IMG/VR virus record: IMGVR_UViG_3300035183_000767
Span: 1 to 35,546 of that record
Origin: a virus
DNA: 35,546 bases
Strand: one strand, 5' to 3'
Below are positions 15,833-25,623 of the stretch, in pieces; the stretch's first letter is position 1; each line of letters begins with the position of its first letter. Under the pieces are notes generated by a model. It saw nothing but the letters and a program-made list of their open reading frames with translations, was not told where the DNA came from and ran no database searches. A program made the position numbers and the translations under genes.

Positions 15833-15964
15833 ATGCCATTTAAGAAAGTAGGTAAAAACAAATACATTAGTCCTAGCGGAAAAAAATATACCGCTAAACA
15901 GGTTAGATATTATTACGCAACCTCTGGTTTTAAAAATAAGAGGGTACGAAAGGGGGTGAAATAG
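15833..15964 (+). CDS. Small basic protein, 43 aa
   Basis: The ORF starts at ATG 15833, eight bases after the T tract of the leader terminator, and ends at TAG 15962-15964. The product is very basic and rich in Tyr (MPFKKVGKNKYISPSGKKY, then QVRYYYATSGFKNKRVRKG), resembling small phage DNA-associated or virion proteins. Its last codons contain the AAGGGGGTG ribosome site of the next gene. An earlier ATG (15826) opens only five codons. Confidence 0.65.
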   Translation: MPFKKVGKNKYISPSGKKYTAKQVRYYYATSGFKNKRVRKGVK

Positions 15965-15968
15965 CATT

Positions 15969-17147
15969 ATGCCAATTGGACATACTGGATCATGGGGTCT
16001 TCCTGATTTGGGGATTACTGAGTTCTTCTCAGATCTTTTGGGCAAACCTAGAACACCACAGCGTGGATCTTCGTTGTTTGATGATAAGCCTTCACAAAAA
16101 AAAGATAATTCTTCACAAGGAATAAATTATATTGATCAAGATACGATGCTAAAGTTGTTTAATTTTGATAATACGCAACAAAATAATATGAAAAAGGATG
16201 TTTTAGGACTTAATACGCAAGCTGTTCCTAAAACAGGGACAAATCAAAATACTAATCAGGATCTTTTAAATCTTCAGAATGAGTACGAAAAACAACGCAA
16301 TGCCGCAAGAGGTGAAATAGAGTCAGGATTTGGCGAATATGAAAGGCGTCTTGGTGATCTCTTCAGTCTTTATAATCAGCAGCAAAGCGGCGCTGAGGAG
16401 GGAATAAATAGAACGTATGATGAGATTATGAAAGGTCTTGAACAGCAAAAACAATCCTCTGAGGAAAAGCTGGCAGCAGGTCGTGAACAGGTTAAAGCAC
16501 GAGGAGCGCAATCACTAGAGGATCTTAAGCGCAATTTAGACGAGGTTGTTCGCAGTATGAGTATGAAGCTGGGAGCGTTAGGAGCAGGCGATAGCTCGGC
16601 AACACAGGTCATGCTGCCGTATGCTTATACCAAACTTGCTGGTGTGCAAGGCGGAGCGATTCAACGACAAGTCAATGATCAGTTGTTTGAGATTGATCAA
16701 AAGCAGCGTGATCTTGAGAATCAGTACATTCAGCTTTTGACACAGACAAAGGTTGAGAAAGAAAATACGCTAGATCAAATTAGAAGTGATTATGGTCAGA
16801 AACTTGCGCATATTCGCTCTCTTCAGGCGTCTTTGCCTCGTGAAAAGGCAGAAGCTCTTAGCACTCTTGCTCGTGAGTTGAAAAATGAGGCGTTAGGAAG
16901 GCTTGTTTCACTTGAGAATTGGTATAGACAGCGTGAAGCGGATCTTACCAGTTGGGCGAATGACCGCATGAATGTGTTGCAAAGCTATAAACAACAGCTG
17001 TCTCAGACTAGCGATTTTAGTCCTCAGGATATTATTTGGAATAATCTGAAACCTGTCGACAATAGCGGAGGAACTGGTACGGAAGTATATACTCCTTCAC
17101 AGCTTCTTGCGCTGGCAAAACGACGAAGAGAGGAGCTGATAGGTTAA
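15969..17147 (+). CDS. Coiled-coil virion protein, probable DNA-ejection component, 392 aa
   Basis: The N-terminal 90 residues are Gln/Asn-rich and look disordered. From about residue 95 on the protein is a long helical coiled coil (EYEKQRNAARGEIESGFGEY and IDQKQRDLENQYIQLLTQTK), interrupted by a Gly/Ala/Ser-rich segment (MKLGALGAGDSSATQVMLPY). This resembles the internal or ejection proteins of podoviruses, which lie in the capsid and travel with the DNA. It comes directly before the giant 1462-aa protein, a common pairing. Not recognisable by motif; the call is from composition and place. Confidence 0.65.
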   Translation: MPIGHTGSWGLPDLGITEFFSDLLGKPRTPQRGSSLFDDKPSQKKDNSSQGINYIDQDTMLKLFNFDNTQQNNMKKDVLGLNTQAVPKTGTNQNTNQDLLNLQNEYEKQRNAARGEIESGFGEYERRLGDLFSLYNQQQSGAEEGINRTYDEIMKGLEQQKQSSEEKLAAGREQVKARGAQSLEDLKRNLDEVVRSMSMKLGALGAGDSSATQVMLPYAYTKLAGVQGGAIQRQVNDQLFEIDQKQRDLENQYIQLLTQTKVEKENTLDQIRSDYGQKLAHIRSLQASLPREKAEALSTLARELKNEALGRLVSLENWYRQREADLTSWANDRMNVLQSYKQQLSQTSDFSPQDIIWNNLKPVDNSGGTGTEVYTPSQLLALAKRRREELIG

Positions 17148-20100
17148 ATGATTCTTGCTGACCTTTTAGGAAAGATCAAAAAATCTCTTGAGGATGACGA
17201 AGGTTTATTTCAACATGGTCATCTTCAACTTACACCCCGTATTGTCTCTCCTATTCCGCAAGATCAGATTGTTTCTCCTATCCCGAAAGATCAGATTGTT
17301 TCTTCTGTTCCAAAAAGTCAGACGCCGCAATTAACTCCGTTGGATAAGCTGAAAAATGCAATTGGTGAGTCTATTAGTTCAACTACTGAGGGTATTAAAA
17401 GTTATTTCGATCCTACAAAATCAGGAACAAAAGGCTTTTGGGGCACACCACTAGCGAGAGGAGCGGCGAATTTTCAACGGAGTATAGAACAAAAAACATT
17501 ACCTATGGTAAATTTAACTCAGTATGCTAAAGGTATTAAAGAACCAGTGCCAAGATTTGGTGCTGAGTTAGGACTTGGTGTTGCTGAAGATATCCTTAAT
17601 ATTCCACAAAGACTTTTATATGGTGTTGGAAGAACAGAACAGGATTTACGCACAGTATTGGGTGGTGGAAAAATTACACCTGAGAGAGCTATTGGAACAG
17701 CCGCAGAGGTAGCATTACCACTGATTGATATTTATACACTTGGTCGAGCAAGTGCAGTTGAAAGATTAGGAAATAAGTTACTCGGACAAGCGGCAAAAGA
17801 GGGATTAAAAAATACAATTAAAAGAAATGCAATTGAAGGAGGATTATTAGGTATAGGTTATGGGGCGTTAAGAGGTGCAGCAGAAGGAGATGAAGCAAAA
17901 CTAGGTAATGTTTTAAAGAATGCCACTGTTGGAGGATTGCTTGGTGCAGGGATTGGGGGTACTGTGGGTGGTGTAGGTGGAATTATAGGTTTGCTTAAAA
18001 GGTCTCCGCAGGTTGAAAAAGAGCTTATACAAAGAGCCAGAACTCAACCAAGAGATCTTAAAACAGGTCAATGGGTTACGACCAATCTTAAAAAACCTAA
18101 AGGTATGACCCAAGCTCAATGGGATTTTCAATTAAAGTTTAATAAGAAATATGGTCGAAATCCTTATGATCCTGTTTATTATGGCGATGTAGCAAAGGCG
18201 ATAGAGGAAGAATTGAAAAAAAATACGAAAGATAGAAGTATAGGTTTGTCTATTAGAGATGTTAGTAAAGATGTATCTCCTTTCGAAGAAAAAGCAACAG
18301 GACAAGTAGCAGAAAAAGTTAAACCAAAGGTTTCGGCTGTCCAAAAAGCAATTTCTCCCGAATTTGAACCATTAGCAGAATGGTTAAGAAACGAAATAAA
18401 GGCGGGAAGAATTAAGAGTGCGGAGGAGTTTGTGAAGGCATATAGACCATCAAGCGTAAGAGGTCCATCTGCTGAAAAAATTGAACAAGCAATTTCAAAA
18501 CAACGAGAAAACCTTGTCCCCTTCAATGGTCCGGTTGGAAAAGTAACGATTTACAGAGGTGGTACTGGAAAAGATATTGTTCCTGGAGATTTTGTTACAA
18601 CAAATAAAGAAGTTGCCTCTTTATTTAATAAAAATGTTGTCTCTAAAATAGTGGATAGTAATGATTTAATGCAAAACTACAAGGGTGACCTTGTATATGC
18701 CCCAAATGGAATTAAATCTCTCACCGACTTCTACAACCTCGTCACTAAAGGAATAGAAGAAGTTAAACAAACTCCCCAAGAAGCACCATCGGTTAATGTT
18801 CCTCCTGTGAGTGAAAAGGCAAGTCAAGTGGAGGTGCCTGTGGGTCGTAAATTATCTCAACAGGTTGAGAAAGCCACCAAACCAGCAGAGCAAATAGCAG
18901 AATTGCCAAAAGAACAACCAATAATGGGTGGCGGTCAACAAACTCCTCCATCAGAAAATACTATATCACAAGGCTTCAAGGAAAGGGGAGTAATGAGAAC
19001 TATAAGGACATCTGAAACAACTCCACCCGAATTAACAAAAGAAATTGAGAAAATTACTGGTTCAACCAGATTTTACAAACCATATTCTGATATTGCCTCC
19101 CTTAAAGATGCTCAATCAAGAATTGCCACAGAAGGAGTTGATAATGTTAAAAAGGCTGTTTTAGAAGGTGAATATTCTAAAGAGAATGTGGCGGCTGGTG
19201 AGATTTTAGTCTCGAAAGCCTTAAATGAAGGAAGAATTGATGAGGCAACAGAGATTATTAAAAATTTGTCTATGAAAGCAACTCAAGCTGGTCAGGCAAA
19301 TCAGGCATGGTCTATGTGGTCAAGAATGACACCTGCTGGATTTTTGAAATATGCAGAAAGTGAGGTTGCAAAAGCGGCAGAAAAGATGGGGTCTATTACT
19401 AAAAGTATCAGAGGTGTATTTGGCAAAAAACCACCAGAACTTACTACTGAAGATAAAAAGATTATCAAGGATTATATGACTAAAGCAAACCAAGCGGCAA
19501 CTGATGAGGAAAAAGCCAAGTTTGTTAAATTAGCAATGCAAACTGTGGCTGATAAAATTCCTCTTGGAGTATCTGATGTTCTTGATGCTTATCGCTATAA
19601 CAATATGCTTTCAGGACTTCCAACTCACGAGAGAAACTTTTTCAACAATGTTTGGAATACTTTTATTACCCCAGCTTTGACTCTGGCAGCTGAAGGAAGA
19701 CCCAAACAGGCTATTTTGTATGAATTTAATGCTATTAAGAACATTCCCAAAGGATTGGATATGTTTGTTAAGTCTATGCGACGGGAAATTCCTATTGATC
19801 TGGGTAAAATTGATCTTTCAATGGAAAGAGTGAAATATGAGAAATTGCCAAGACCCTTGACTATTTTTAGCGATTTAATGGAGGCGTCAGATAAATTATT
19901 TAGTGGGATTATTGAATCCTCTATGGTTGCGGCTGGCAAGACTCCAGAGGAAGCAGCAAGATTGGCGCAGGAATATTTAGTAAGAACGCCCTTACAAGCA
20001 AGAGGATATGGATTTTTATCTGATAAAGTGGTAAGAGCAATGGGGGATGGAATTCAGGCATTTGGCAATAAATTTAAACCAGTAAAATGGGCTGTGCCAT

Positions 20101-21536
20101 TTTTGAGATCTCCTTTTAATTGGGCGGCTATGCAACTTGAATATTCTCCTCTGGGGATAGCCAATTTAGTAGGTGAAAATTTAAATAAAAGAACAACTAT
20201 TGCAAGAGCATTATTGGGGTCAGGAGCAACTCTTATAGGTGCAAAATTAGCATTAGAAGGAAGAACGACTTGGGCTGCTCCTACAGATCCAGAAGAAAAG
20301 AAATGGTTTTATGCAACTGGTAGAAAGCCTTTTTCAGTTAAAATAGGAGATAAATGGATACCAGCATATTATTTTGGTCCTTTTGCTTTTGCTATTCTTT
20401 TACCAGCGGCGGCTCATTATTATTATAAAGAAGCCCCAGATGCTTTATCGGAGGGAGATTGGGAAAAATTAGGAAAGACTATTGCATCGGCAATATATTA
20501 TTGGTCTCAATCATCTCCTTTAGCAGGATTGGGTGGGTTTGTTAGAACATTGGAAGGAGATATAGATTATTCTTTTTCTAAAAATCTTGCCTTTAATGTT
20601 TCACAGATAATTCCTTTCTCTTCAATGTTAAGATATATTACTAATATTTTCGACCCAATTTATCGAAAGCCGCAGGATTTTGTTGAACAATTAAAGACTA
20701 ATATACCTGGTCTCTCGCAAACTATTCAACAGACTTATCAAGAACCAACGGGAGAGCCCGCAAGACGGGATATAACTAATTATATTTTGCCCTGGGCAAT
20801 AGGGACAGAAACACCAGAAAGTCAATTATATGAACCATTTTATCGAGAAAGACAACAAGAAAGGCAGCAAACAAGACTTATCAATACTCTTAAAAAACAA
20901 ATTGAGGAAGGGCAGCCTATAGGAGAAGAAGAGGCAGCTTTATTGTATGGAAAACAGATAGAAAAAACAGGAGAACCGCTTTCTGTTTTGGCAGAAAGAG
21001 TCAAACTTCAAGCACAATATAAAAAAGCAAACGATCTTTTTGAGTTATATTTGAAGGCTCCTGATGAAGCAACACGAACCAAAATTGAACAAAGTATTGC
21101 TAAAATGGGAATTGATCCAACAGAAGGTTTATATAATTACTTAACTACTCAAGAGACAGATCCCAAAACTGATTATATTAAGGCAATCATTGCTCAAAAT
21201 CCTGATACTGATATTATAGAGCTTCTTTCTCCATATCGTAAGGAAGGAATTGCTTCTGGTAAACCGCTTTTGTCTGATAGTGTTATTGATAATCTTTATG
21301 ATGAAGAATTAATTACTGCAGAACAAAAAAAATATCTTAGAAGTCTTAAATGGGATGCAAAACAAAAAAAAGTAATTTTGAAAAGAAAAGGAACTGCCAA
21401 AACCCCGAAAATCCCGAAGGTTGTCATCAAAAAAGCCCAGCCTATAAAAATTGCTAAGAAGATTAAAATACCATCCTCTTCACAAAAGAGAAAAATTAGG
21501 ATTAAAATAAAGAAGCTGAAGGAGGTGAAAGTATGA
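17148..21536 (+). CDS. Giant internal virion / polyvalent ejection protein, 1462 aa
   Basis: Features in order: a Pro-rich N terminus with three 9-residue repeats; Gly-rich hydrophobic stretches near residues 225-285 (GGLLGAGIGGTVGGVGGII) that could insert into membranes; near 457-520 a segment (KVTIYRGGTGKDIVPGDFVT, then VVSKIVDSNDL) resembling the ADP-ribosyltransferase-like domain of phage polyvalent proteins; from about 810 a conserved helical region (NNMLSGLPTHERNFFNN; VPFLRSPFNWAAMQLEYSPLG) typical of large polyvalent or internal virion proteins; and a basic C-terminal tail. It probably forms a conduit or delivers activities with the genome. The catalytic claim is tentative. Confidence 0.7.
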   Translation: MILADLLGKIKKSLEDDEGLFQHGHLQLTPRIVSPIPQDQIVSPIPKDQIVSSVPKSQTPQLTPLDKLKNAIGESISSTTEGIKSYFDPTKSGTKGFWGTPLARGAANFQRSIEQKTLPMVNLTQYAKGIKEPVPRFGAELGLGVAEDILNIPQRLLYGVGRTEQDLRTVLGGGKITPERAIGTAAEVALPLIDIYTLGRASAVERLGNKLLGQAAKEGLKNTIKRNAIEGGLLGIGYGALRGAAEGDEAKLGNVLKNATVGGLLGAGIGGTVGGVGGIIGLLKRSPQVEKELIQRARTQPRDLKTGQWVTTNLKKPKGMTQAQWDFQLKFNKKYGRNPYDPVYYGDVAKAIEEELKKNTKDRSIGLSIRDVSKDVSPFEEKATGQVAEKVKPKVSAVQKAISPEFEPLAEWLRNEIKAGRIKSAEEFVKAYRPSSVRGPSAEKIEQAISKQRENLVPFNGPVGKVTIYRGGTGKDIVPGDFVTTNKEVASLFNKNVVSKIVDSNDLMQNYKGDLVYAPNGIKSLTDFYNLVTKGIEEVKQTPQEAPSVNVPPVSEKASQVEVPVGRKLSQQVEKATKPAEQIAELPKEQPIMGGGQQTPPSENTISQGFKERGVMRTIRTSETTPPELTKEIEKITGSTRFYKPYSDIASLKDAQSRIATEGVDNVKKAVLEGEYSKENVAAGEILVSKALNEGRIDEATEIIKNLSMKATQAGQANQAWSMWSRMTPAGFLKYAESEVAKAAEKMGSITKSIRGVFGKKPPELTTEDKKIIKDYMTKANQAATDEEKAKFVKLAMQTVADKIPLGVSDVLDAYRYNNMLSGLPTHERNFFNNVWNTFITPALTLAAEGRPKQAILYEFNAIKNIPKGLDMFVKSMRREIPIDLGKIDLSMERVKYEKLPRPLTIFSDLMEASDKLFSGIIESSMVAAGKTPEEAARLAQEYLVRTPLQARGYGFLSDKVVRAMGDGIQAFGNKFKPVKWAVPFLRSPFNWAAMQLEYSPLGIANLVGENLNKRTTIARALLGSGATLIGAKLALEGRTTWAAPTDPEEKKWFYATGRKPFSVKIGDKWIPAYYFGPFAFAILLPAAAHYYYKEAPDALSEGDWEKLGKTIASAIYYWSQSSPLAGLGGFVRTLEGDIDYSFSKNLAFNVSQIIPFSSMLRYITNIFDPIYRKPQDFVEQLKTNIPGLSQTIQQTYQEPTGEPARRDITNYILPWAIGTETPESQLYEPFYRERQQERQQTRLINTLKKQIEEGQPIGEEEAALLYGKQIEKTGEPLSVLAERVKLQAQYKKANDLFELYLKAPDEATRTKIEQSIAKMGIDPTEGLYNYLTTQETDPKTDYIKAIIAQNPDTDIIELLSPYRKEGIASGKPLLSDSVIDNLYDEELITAEQKKYLRSLKWDAKQKKVILKRKGTAKTPKIPKVVIKKAQPIKIAKKIKIPSSSQKRKIRIKIKKLKEVKV
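17241..17321 (+). repeat. Three tandem 27-bp repeats
   Basis: Three copies encode IVSPIPQDQ, IVSPIPKDQ and IVSSVPKSQ near the N terminus of the giant protein. They form a Pro-rich linker, suggesting a flexible or cleavable segment. Confidence 0.9.
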
Positions 21537-22228
21537 TAGTAAAAGAGGTTATAGAAAGAGTTTATCGTGAATATGAACAGGATGTGGATTATCCGCCTTT
21601 TACTGATGATGATCCGCAGTTGTGGTTTGGTTATCTTAAAGATAGTTTTCGAGAATGGGTAAAACATTTTCCAGCTGCCTTAAGAGAGGGATATTTGCGT
21701 CTTGCTGATGCTGTGGATGGAAGCAAAACGACCATTGCCAATCAAGATAGTTATAACGTTCCTTCTAATTTTTTGAGATCAGCGTCATCTCCTACTATTA
21801 ATGGAGAGTATTATTATTTTGTGCCAGTTCAAAAACTAGAGTATCAGAAAAAGAATAATGCGACTGCAAAATTAGTCTCTTTAGTTGGATTTGAGGGAGC
21901 ATATAAATTGCTGTTTTATCCAACACCAGCGTCCTCAGGTCTTCCTATTGAGTATAATTATTTTGGTTATTTGGATTATCCAACAAATGAAAATAGTGTT
22001 ATTCCGATAACACATCCTGATTTTTGCGTTTATTATATTCTTTATAGGCTATATGTTGATGATCTTGCAAAGAAAGATTTAGCGGAAAAATATGAACAGA
22101 AGATGCTTGATGAGGTAAGGCTTGAAAAGATTGATCAGATTAGAAAGCCTTTTGGGCAGTTTGTTAAGACAGAGGATCTTTCTGGTTTTGGCTTTGGAGT
22201 AAAATCGCAAGGAGTTTTAGATGGCTAA
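21533..22228 (+). CDS. Head-tail adaptor / tail tube protein, podovirus gp4-like
   Basis: The 231-aa product has an N-terminal helical part (VIERVYREYEQDVDYPPFTDDD; WFGYLKDSFREWV) and a beta-rich part with YNVPSNFLR and YNYFGYLDYP, then a helical C terminus. This layout, and its place immediately before the tail hub gene, matches the adaptor that plugs beneath the portal in P22-like and related podoviruses. The start overlaps the previous stop by four bases with a strong AAGGAGGTGA site inside the preceding gene. Confidence 0.7.
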   Translation: MIVKEVIERVYREYEQDVDYPPFTDDDPQLWFGYLKDSFREWVKHFPAALREGYLRLADAVDGSKTTIANQDSYNVPSNFLRSASSPTINGEYYYFVPVQKLEYQKKNNATAKLVSLVGFEGAYKLLFYPTPASSGLPIEYNYFGYLDYPTNENSVIPITHPDFCVYYILYRLYVDDLAKKDLAEKYEQKMLDEVRLEKIDQIRKPFGQFVKTEDLSGFGFGVKSQGVLDG

Positions 22229-24188
22229 AGGATTTTCATTTGATCACAATCTTGATACCTTTAATGGTGGATCAATTTCTGTTATTTCTGAGGCTAGGCT
22301 TGGGAAGAAAACGAATAATGTGCGATTTGCTGTTGAGGCTGTAAATTTACAGCAGTATGAGGATGGTATTTGGGGAGTTCGACCTGGCACGGGTTACTAT
22401 GGATCGGCTGTGCCTGGAACTGGCATTTTACATCTTACGGAGTTTGTTAAACAGGATAAAACTCGTGAATTGATTGTAATTTCACAAAATGGTAATGGCT
22501 ATAAAAGCTCAGATGATGGCAAGACCTGGACTGCGATTACAGGAGCTTCTTTTACTTCCAATACGGATTTTACTTCAATACAGTTTAAGAATCAGCTTTG
22601 GATCTCAAATGGGGTTGATCCGCTAACCATTTATAATGGGACATCGTTTCAACAATTTACGGCGATTGCCGATCCAACAGTAGCTCCAAGTTATACACGT
22701 GGAAGTGGTCTTTCTTCTGGATCGTTTACTTATTATGTTAGATACACAGCAAACAATACAGTTGGCTATACCAATCCATCTCCTGCTGTTACGGTTACAG
22801 TGAATAAACCGCGTGAGGCGTGGAAAGATAACAATACAGAGTATATCGATTTTACGATTACGGCTATTCCTGGAGCTACAAGTTATGATCTGTGGCTGGG
22901 AGAGATTTCAGGACAGGAGTTTTATCTTGGTAGAACAACAACGACTACTTTTAGAGATTTTGGTGATCCGTTAAATACTTTTCAGGAACTTCCAGATGAT
23001 AATACTACAGCTGCTCCCCGTGTAAAATCGATGGAGATCTCAGGATCACGATTGTGGGCAACAAATGACTCGGATAATTTCTGGCGTGTTTACGGAACGG
23101 GAACAGGTCCGTATCTGGGTTATTTTTCACCTTTTTACGAAGGATTTTTTATTGATATTGAAAGGGGAGGAAAATTTTATCCGATAAGCGTAGTGCATTA
23201 TCGCACTGGCAAAGGAGATCCTGTTGCAACTATTTTGTGCTCCTCATCGGATGGCAAAGGGACTATCTATCAGGTGGAGCTAAGCTCGATTACAGTTGGG
23301 GATGTCAACATCGTTGTCCCGATTGCCTACAAGGTGGTTGGCTCAATGGGCGCAGATGCTCCTAAAACTGTGGTGAAGTTTGGGGATAATATTGCTTTTT
23401 TGAATAAAAGAGGAGTCTTTTTTCTGCGAAATAAAGAACAGCTATTCAATATTTTGGCAACAGATGATATGACTGTTCCTATAAGGGATAAGATTGAGTC
23501 TATCTCACCAACACTTTTTGATCGCTCCATTGCTTATTGGAAGCCGCCTCGTTTGTATTTTTCTGTTCCAATCTCAAAAGCTAACGACACAACATTTATT
23601 TGGGACGATGAAAAACGCAACTGGAGTTATGCATGGACGATTGGTTTCAATGAGTTTTTGGAGTACACGGACAAAAATAATACCACACGCTTTCTGGGGA
23701 TAAGAAATGATCTTCCCAACATTATTGAGATTTCAAACGCTTATTTTGGCGATCTTGGAGAAAAAATCCTCTGCCAATATCAGTCTCCGCTTATTCCTGT
23801 TGAGTCTACAGATCATCGAATACAGGCTAGAATTAGAGAAGTGATTTTTGAGTTTTCTGATCTTAGAGGATCTGTGGATGTTACTTTTTTGGGAAGAACA
23901 AAAACGCAGGATGTGATCGAGGTGAAAACCTCAACAATTTCCTCATCAATTTCTAATTCAGGAGTTGGTGATGATTTTGCGTCTGACGTATCTGCTTCTA
24001 ATACAAATGATACACCTAAGACTTTCTTTTCAATTTCTAAAAAACGTTCTATAAAACCAAGAAAGAAAGTTTATGCTTTTAAGTATAGAGTGAAAAGTTT
24101 TGGGAATAATAATTTTTGGAAACTCTTATCAATTCAGGCTCACGGAACGTATTTGTTCAAAAAATCTCCTTCATTATGGCGCAAATAG
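22221..24188 (+). CDS. Tail hub / nozzle protein, beta-propeller type
   Basis: The 655-residue protein contains repeated beta-blade sequences (LIVISQNGNGYKSSDDGKTW; IQFKNQLWISNGVDPLTIYNG; SGSRLWATNDSDNFWRVYG), an inserted fibronectin-like segment (FTYYVRYTANNTVGYTNPSP) and a C-terminal beta region. This is the pattern of podovirus tail nozzle proteins that cap the portal channel, comparable in role to P22 gp10. It overlaps the adaptor gene by eight bases. Confidence 0.78.
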   Translation: MAKGFSFDHNLDTFNGGSISVISEARLGKKTNNVRFAVEAVNLQQYEDGIWGVRPGTGYYGSAVPGTGILHLTEFVKQDKTRELIVISQNGNGYKSSDDGKTWTAITGASFTSNTDFTSIQFKNQLWISNGVDPLTIYNGTSFQQFTAIADPTVAPSYTRGSGLSSGSFTYYVRYTANNTVGYTNPSPAVTVTVNKPREAWKDNNTEYIDFTITAIPGATSYDLWLGEISGQEFYLGRTTTTTFRDFGDPLNTFQELPDDNTTAAPRVKSMEISGSRLWATNDSDNFWRVYGTGTGPYLGYFSPFYEGFFIDIERGGKFYPISVVHYRTGKGDPVATILCSSSDGKGTIYQVELSSITVGDVNIVVPIAYKVVGSMGADAPKTVVKFGDNIAFLNKRGVFFLRNKEQLFNILATDDMTVPIRDKIESISPTLFDRSIAYWKPPRLYFSVPISKANDTTFIWDDEKRNWSYAWTIGFNEFLEYTDKNNTTRFLGIRNDLPNIIEISNAYFGDLGEKILCQYQSPLIPVESTDHRIQARIREVIFEFSDLRGSVDVTFLGRTKTQDVIEVKTSTISSSISNSGVGDDFASDVSASNTNDTPKTFFSISKKRSIKPRKKVYAFKYRVKSFGNNNFWKLLSIQAHGTYLFKKSPSLWRK

Positions 24189-24216
24189 TTGACAAAACAA
24201 TTAATTTTATTATAAT
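24189..24216 (+). promoter_or_regulatory. Promoter of a short leader RNA before the fibre gene
   Basis: TTGACA (24189-24194), a 16-base spacer and TATAAT (24211-24216), starting at the stop of the hub gene. The RNA would form a weak hairpin (24229-24233 with 24242-24246) and then meet a terminator. Confidence 0.85.
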
Positions 24217-24253
24217 GAGATTGTTCTTCTTCCACAAAACAGGAAGTGTAGAG

Positions 24254-24278
24254 ACACGAGTGTAGCTCGTGTTTTTTT
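24254..24278 (+). terminator. Leader terminator directly before the fibre gene
   Basis: Stem ACACGAG (24254-24260) with CTCGTGT (24266-24272), loop TGTAG, then seven T ending two bases before the ATG at 24281. There is no ribosome binding site between hairpin and ATG. The plan repeats that at 15735-15833. Confidence 0.88.
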
Positions 24279-24280
24279 GT

Positions 24281-25363
24281 ATGGCTGAAACAACAGATAA
24301 ATTTATCAAAACGAAAAGACTTTGGGTAGGGCAAGTTGGAGCTGGCGGTGTATCTTCTCCTTCAGCAACTACGATTCCTTTTACAGGATCTGGCTTGAAT
24401 AATGATGAGGTTTACACAGTTGTTATTAATAGAGTTGATGCGAATGGTAATAAAATCACTCCACGTAACGATGAGGTGTTTATCGGCAAGGTTCAATCTG
24501 GCAATTTCATCAACTGTATTCGAGGTGTTGAGGGAACAGCAGCTGCGTGGGTGGCTGGTACTGTCCTTGAAATTCTTATAACTGAAACTCAAATGAATCG
24601 CATGGTTGATGGAATTACTATTGAACATGCTCAAGATGGAACACATAAAATAGGGGCGGCAATTTATGATGCAAATGGCAATGAAATTATTGAGACACCT
24701 GCTACAGCCTCAGCGGTTAATAATATAAAAGTCATCAATGCGACAACGGGTAATGCACCACAGATTACAGCTAGTGGAAATGATACAAATATTAATCTTA
24801 AGATTTCTGGTAAAGGAACAGGAAAAGTTGTATTGGGGAGTGGTAATTTATTATTTCCCAATAGCGATGGTACTTCAAATCAGGCTTTAGTAACAGATGG
24901 CAGCGGAAATTTGAGTTTTGCTACGATCAATAAGCCTGGTGTATTGTTGACGAAAAGTGCTGCACAATCTATTTCAAATACAACTTGGACTCTAGTATCG
25001 TGGGATCAGGAACAGTATGATACAGATACTATGCATGATAATACTACGAATAATACGAGAATTACAATAAAGACAGCAGGGGTTTATCTTTTTACTTTCA
25101 GCGGTGAGTGGGCGGTAAATAGTACGGGTGTTCGTTTGGCTGCGTTCAGTGTTAATAGTGGACAGCGAATAGTACAATCGCTATCTCCTGCAACTAGCGA
25201 TTCGAGAGGGGCATTCAATCTTAGCATGATCAGAAAATTAGCTGTAAATGATTATGTTGAAGTATCAGTTTATCAAAATTCTGGCGGCAATTTGAATCTT
25301 GTTCATACGAATCCTCCTGAATCACAAACTCAATTTGCAGCTCAAATGATTGGACCAGCATAA
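24281..25363 (+). CDS. Tail fibre / receptor-binding protein with TNF/C1q-like C-terminal domain
   Basis: The start is ATG 24281 (MAETTDKFIKTKRLWVGQVG). The N-terminal 120 residues are a virion-anchoring beta region common to phage fibre proteins (FTGSGLNNDEVYTV; ITETQMNRMVDGI). The middle has Gly/Asn/Thr-rich fibre repeats (ISGKGTGKVVLGSGNLLFPN). The C-terminal 135 residues look like a trimeric C1q/TNF jelly roll (TAGVYLFTFSGEWAVN; AAFSVNSG; VSVYQNSGGN). It follows the tail hub and precedes lysis genes. It is the best candidate for host recognition. Confidence 0.8.
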   Translation: MAETTDKFIKTKRLWVGQVGAGGVSSPSATTIPFTGSGLNNDEVYTVVINRVDANGNKITPRNDEVFIGKVQSGNFINCIRGVEGTAAAWVAGTVLEILITETQMNRMVDGITIEHAQDGTHKIGAAIYDANGNEIIETPATASAVNNIKVINATTGNAPQITASGNDTNINLKISGKGTGKVVLGSGNLLFPNSDGTSNQALVTDGSGNLSFATINKPGVLLTKSAAQSISNTTWTLVSWDQEQYDTDTMHDNTTNNTRITIKTAGVYLFTFSGEWAVNSTGVRLAAFSVNSGQRIVQSLSPATSDSRGAFNLSMIRKLAVNDYVEVSVYQNSGGNLNLVHTNPPESQTQFAAQMIGPA

Positions 25364-25365
25364 AT

Positions 25366-25557
25366 ATGAAAAACGATTCTGTAACACTCAAAGATATTTA
25401 CGACGCCATAAATAGTCTCAGAGAGGAGATCTCCGAGAACTACGTTACCAAGCAGGAATTTTGGCCAGTGAAATCTATCGTTTATGGCGGGGCAGGAATT
25501 GTGTTGACGGCAGTTTTATCAGCAATCCTAGTTCTTATTATGAAAATTAAGATATGA
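25366..25557 (+). CDS. XhlA-like small membrane protein, holin candidate
   Basis: The 63-aa product has a helical, charged N-terminal part (VTLKDIYDAINSLREEISENYVTK over two turns) and one C-terminal membrane segment (SIVYGGAGIVLTAVLSAILV). This is the shape of hemolysin XhlA-type lysis accessory proteins. It sits directly before the endolysin. One membrane span means it may be an accessory rather than the pore former. Confidence 0.7.
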   Translation: MKNDSVTLKDIYDAINSLREEISENYVTKQEFWPVKSIVYGGAGIVLTAVLSAILVLIMKIKI

Positions 25558-25606
25558 GAAATCCTTTTATCTCAGATTTCAAAATTACCCATTAGTATTT
25601 TAAAAA

Positions 25607-25617
25607 TATGATATATT
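25607..25617 (+). promoter_or_regulatory. Extended -10 promoter of the endolysin gene
   Basis: TGA followed by TATATT (25612-25617), six bases before the ATG at 25624. There is no clear -35. It is again leaderless. Confidence 0.5.
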
Positions 25618-25623
25618 ATCAAT

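Noticed and set aside
17913-18526. Long minus-strand ORFs opposite the giant ejection protein
   Set aside because: They mirror the codon structure of the plus-strand gene and have no ribosome sites or recognisable domains.
24281-25363. Diversity-generating retroelement target in the fibre gene
   Set aside because: No reverse transcriptase and no template/variable repeat pair was found in the window.
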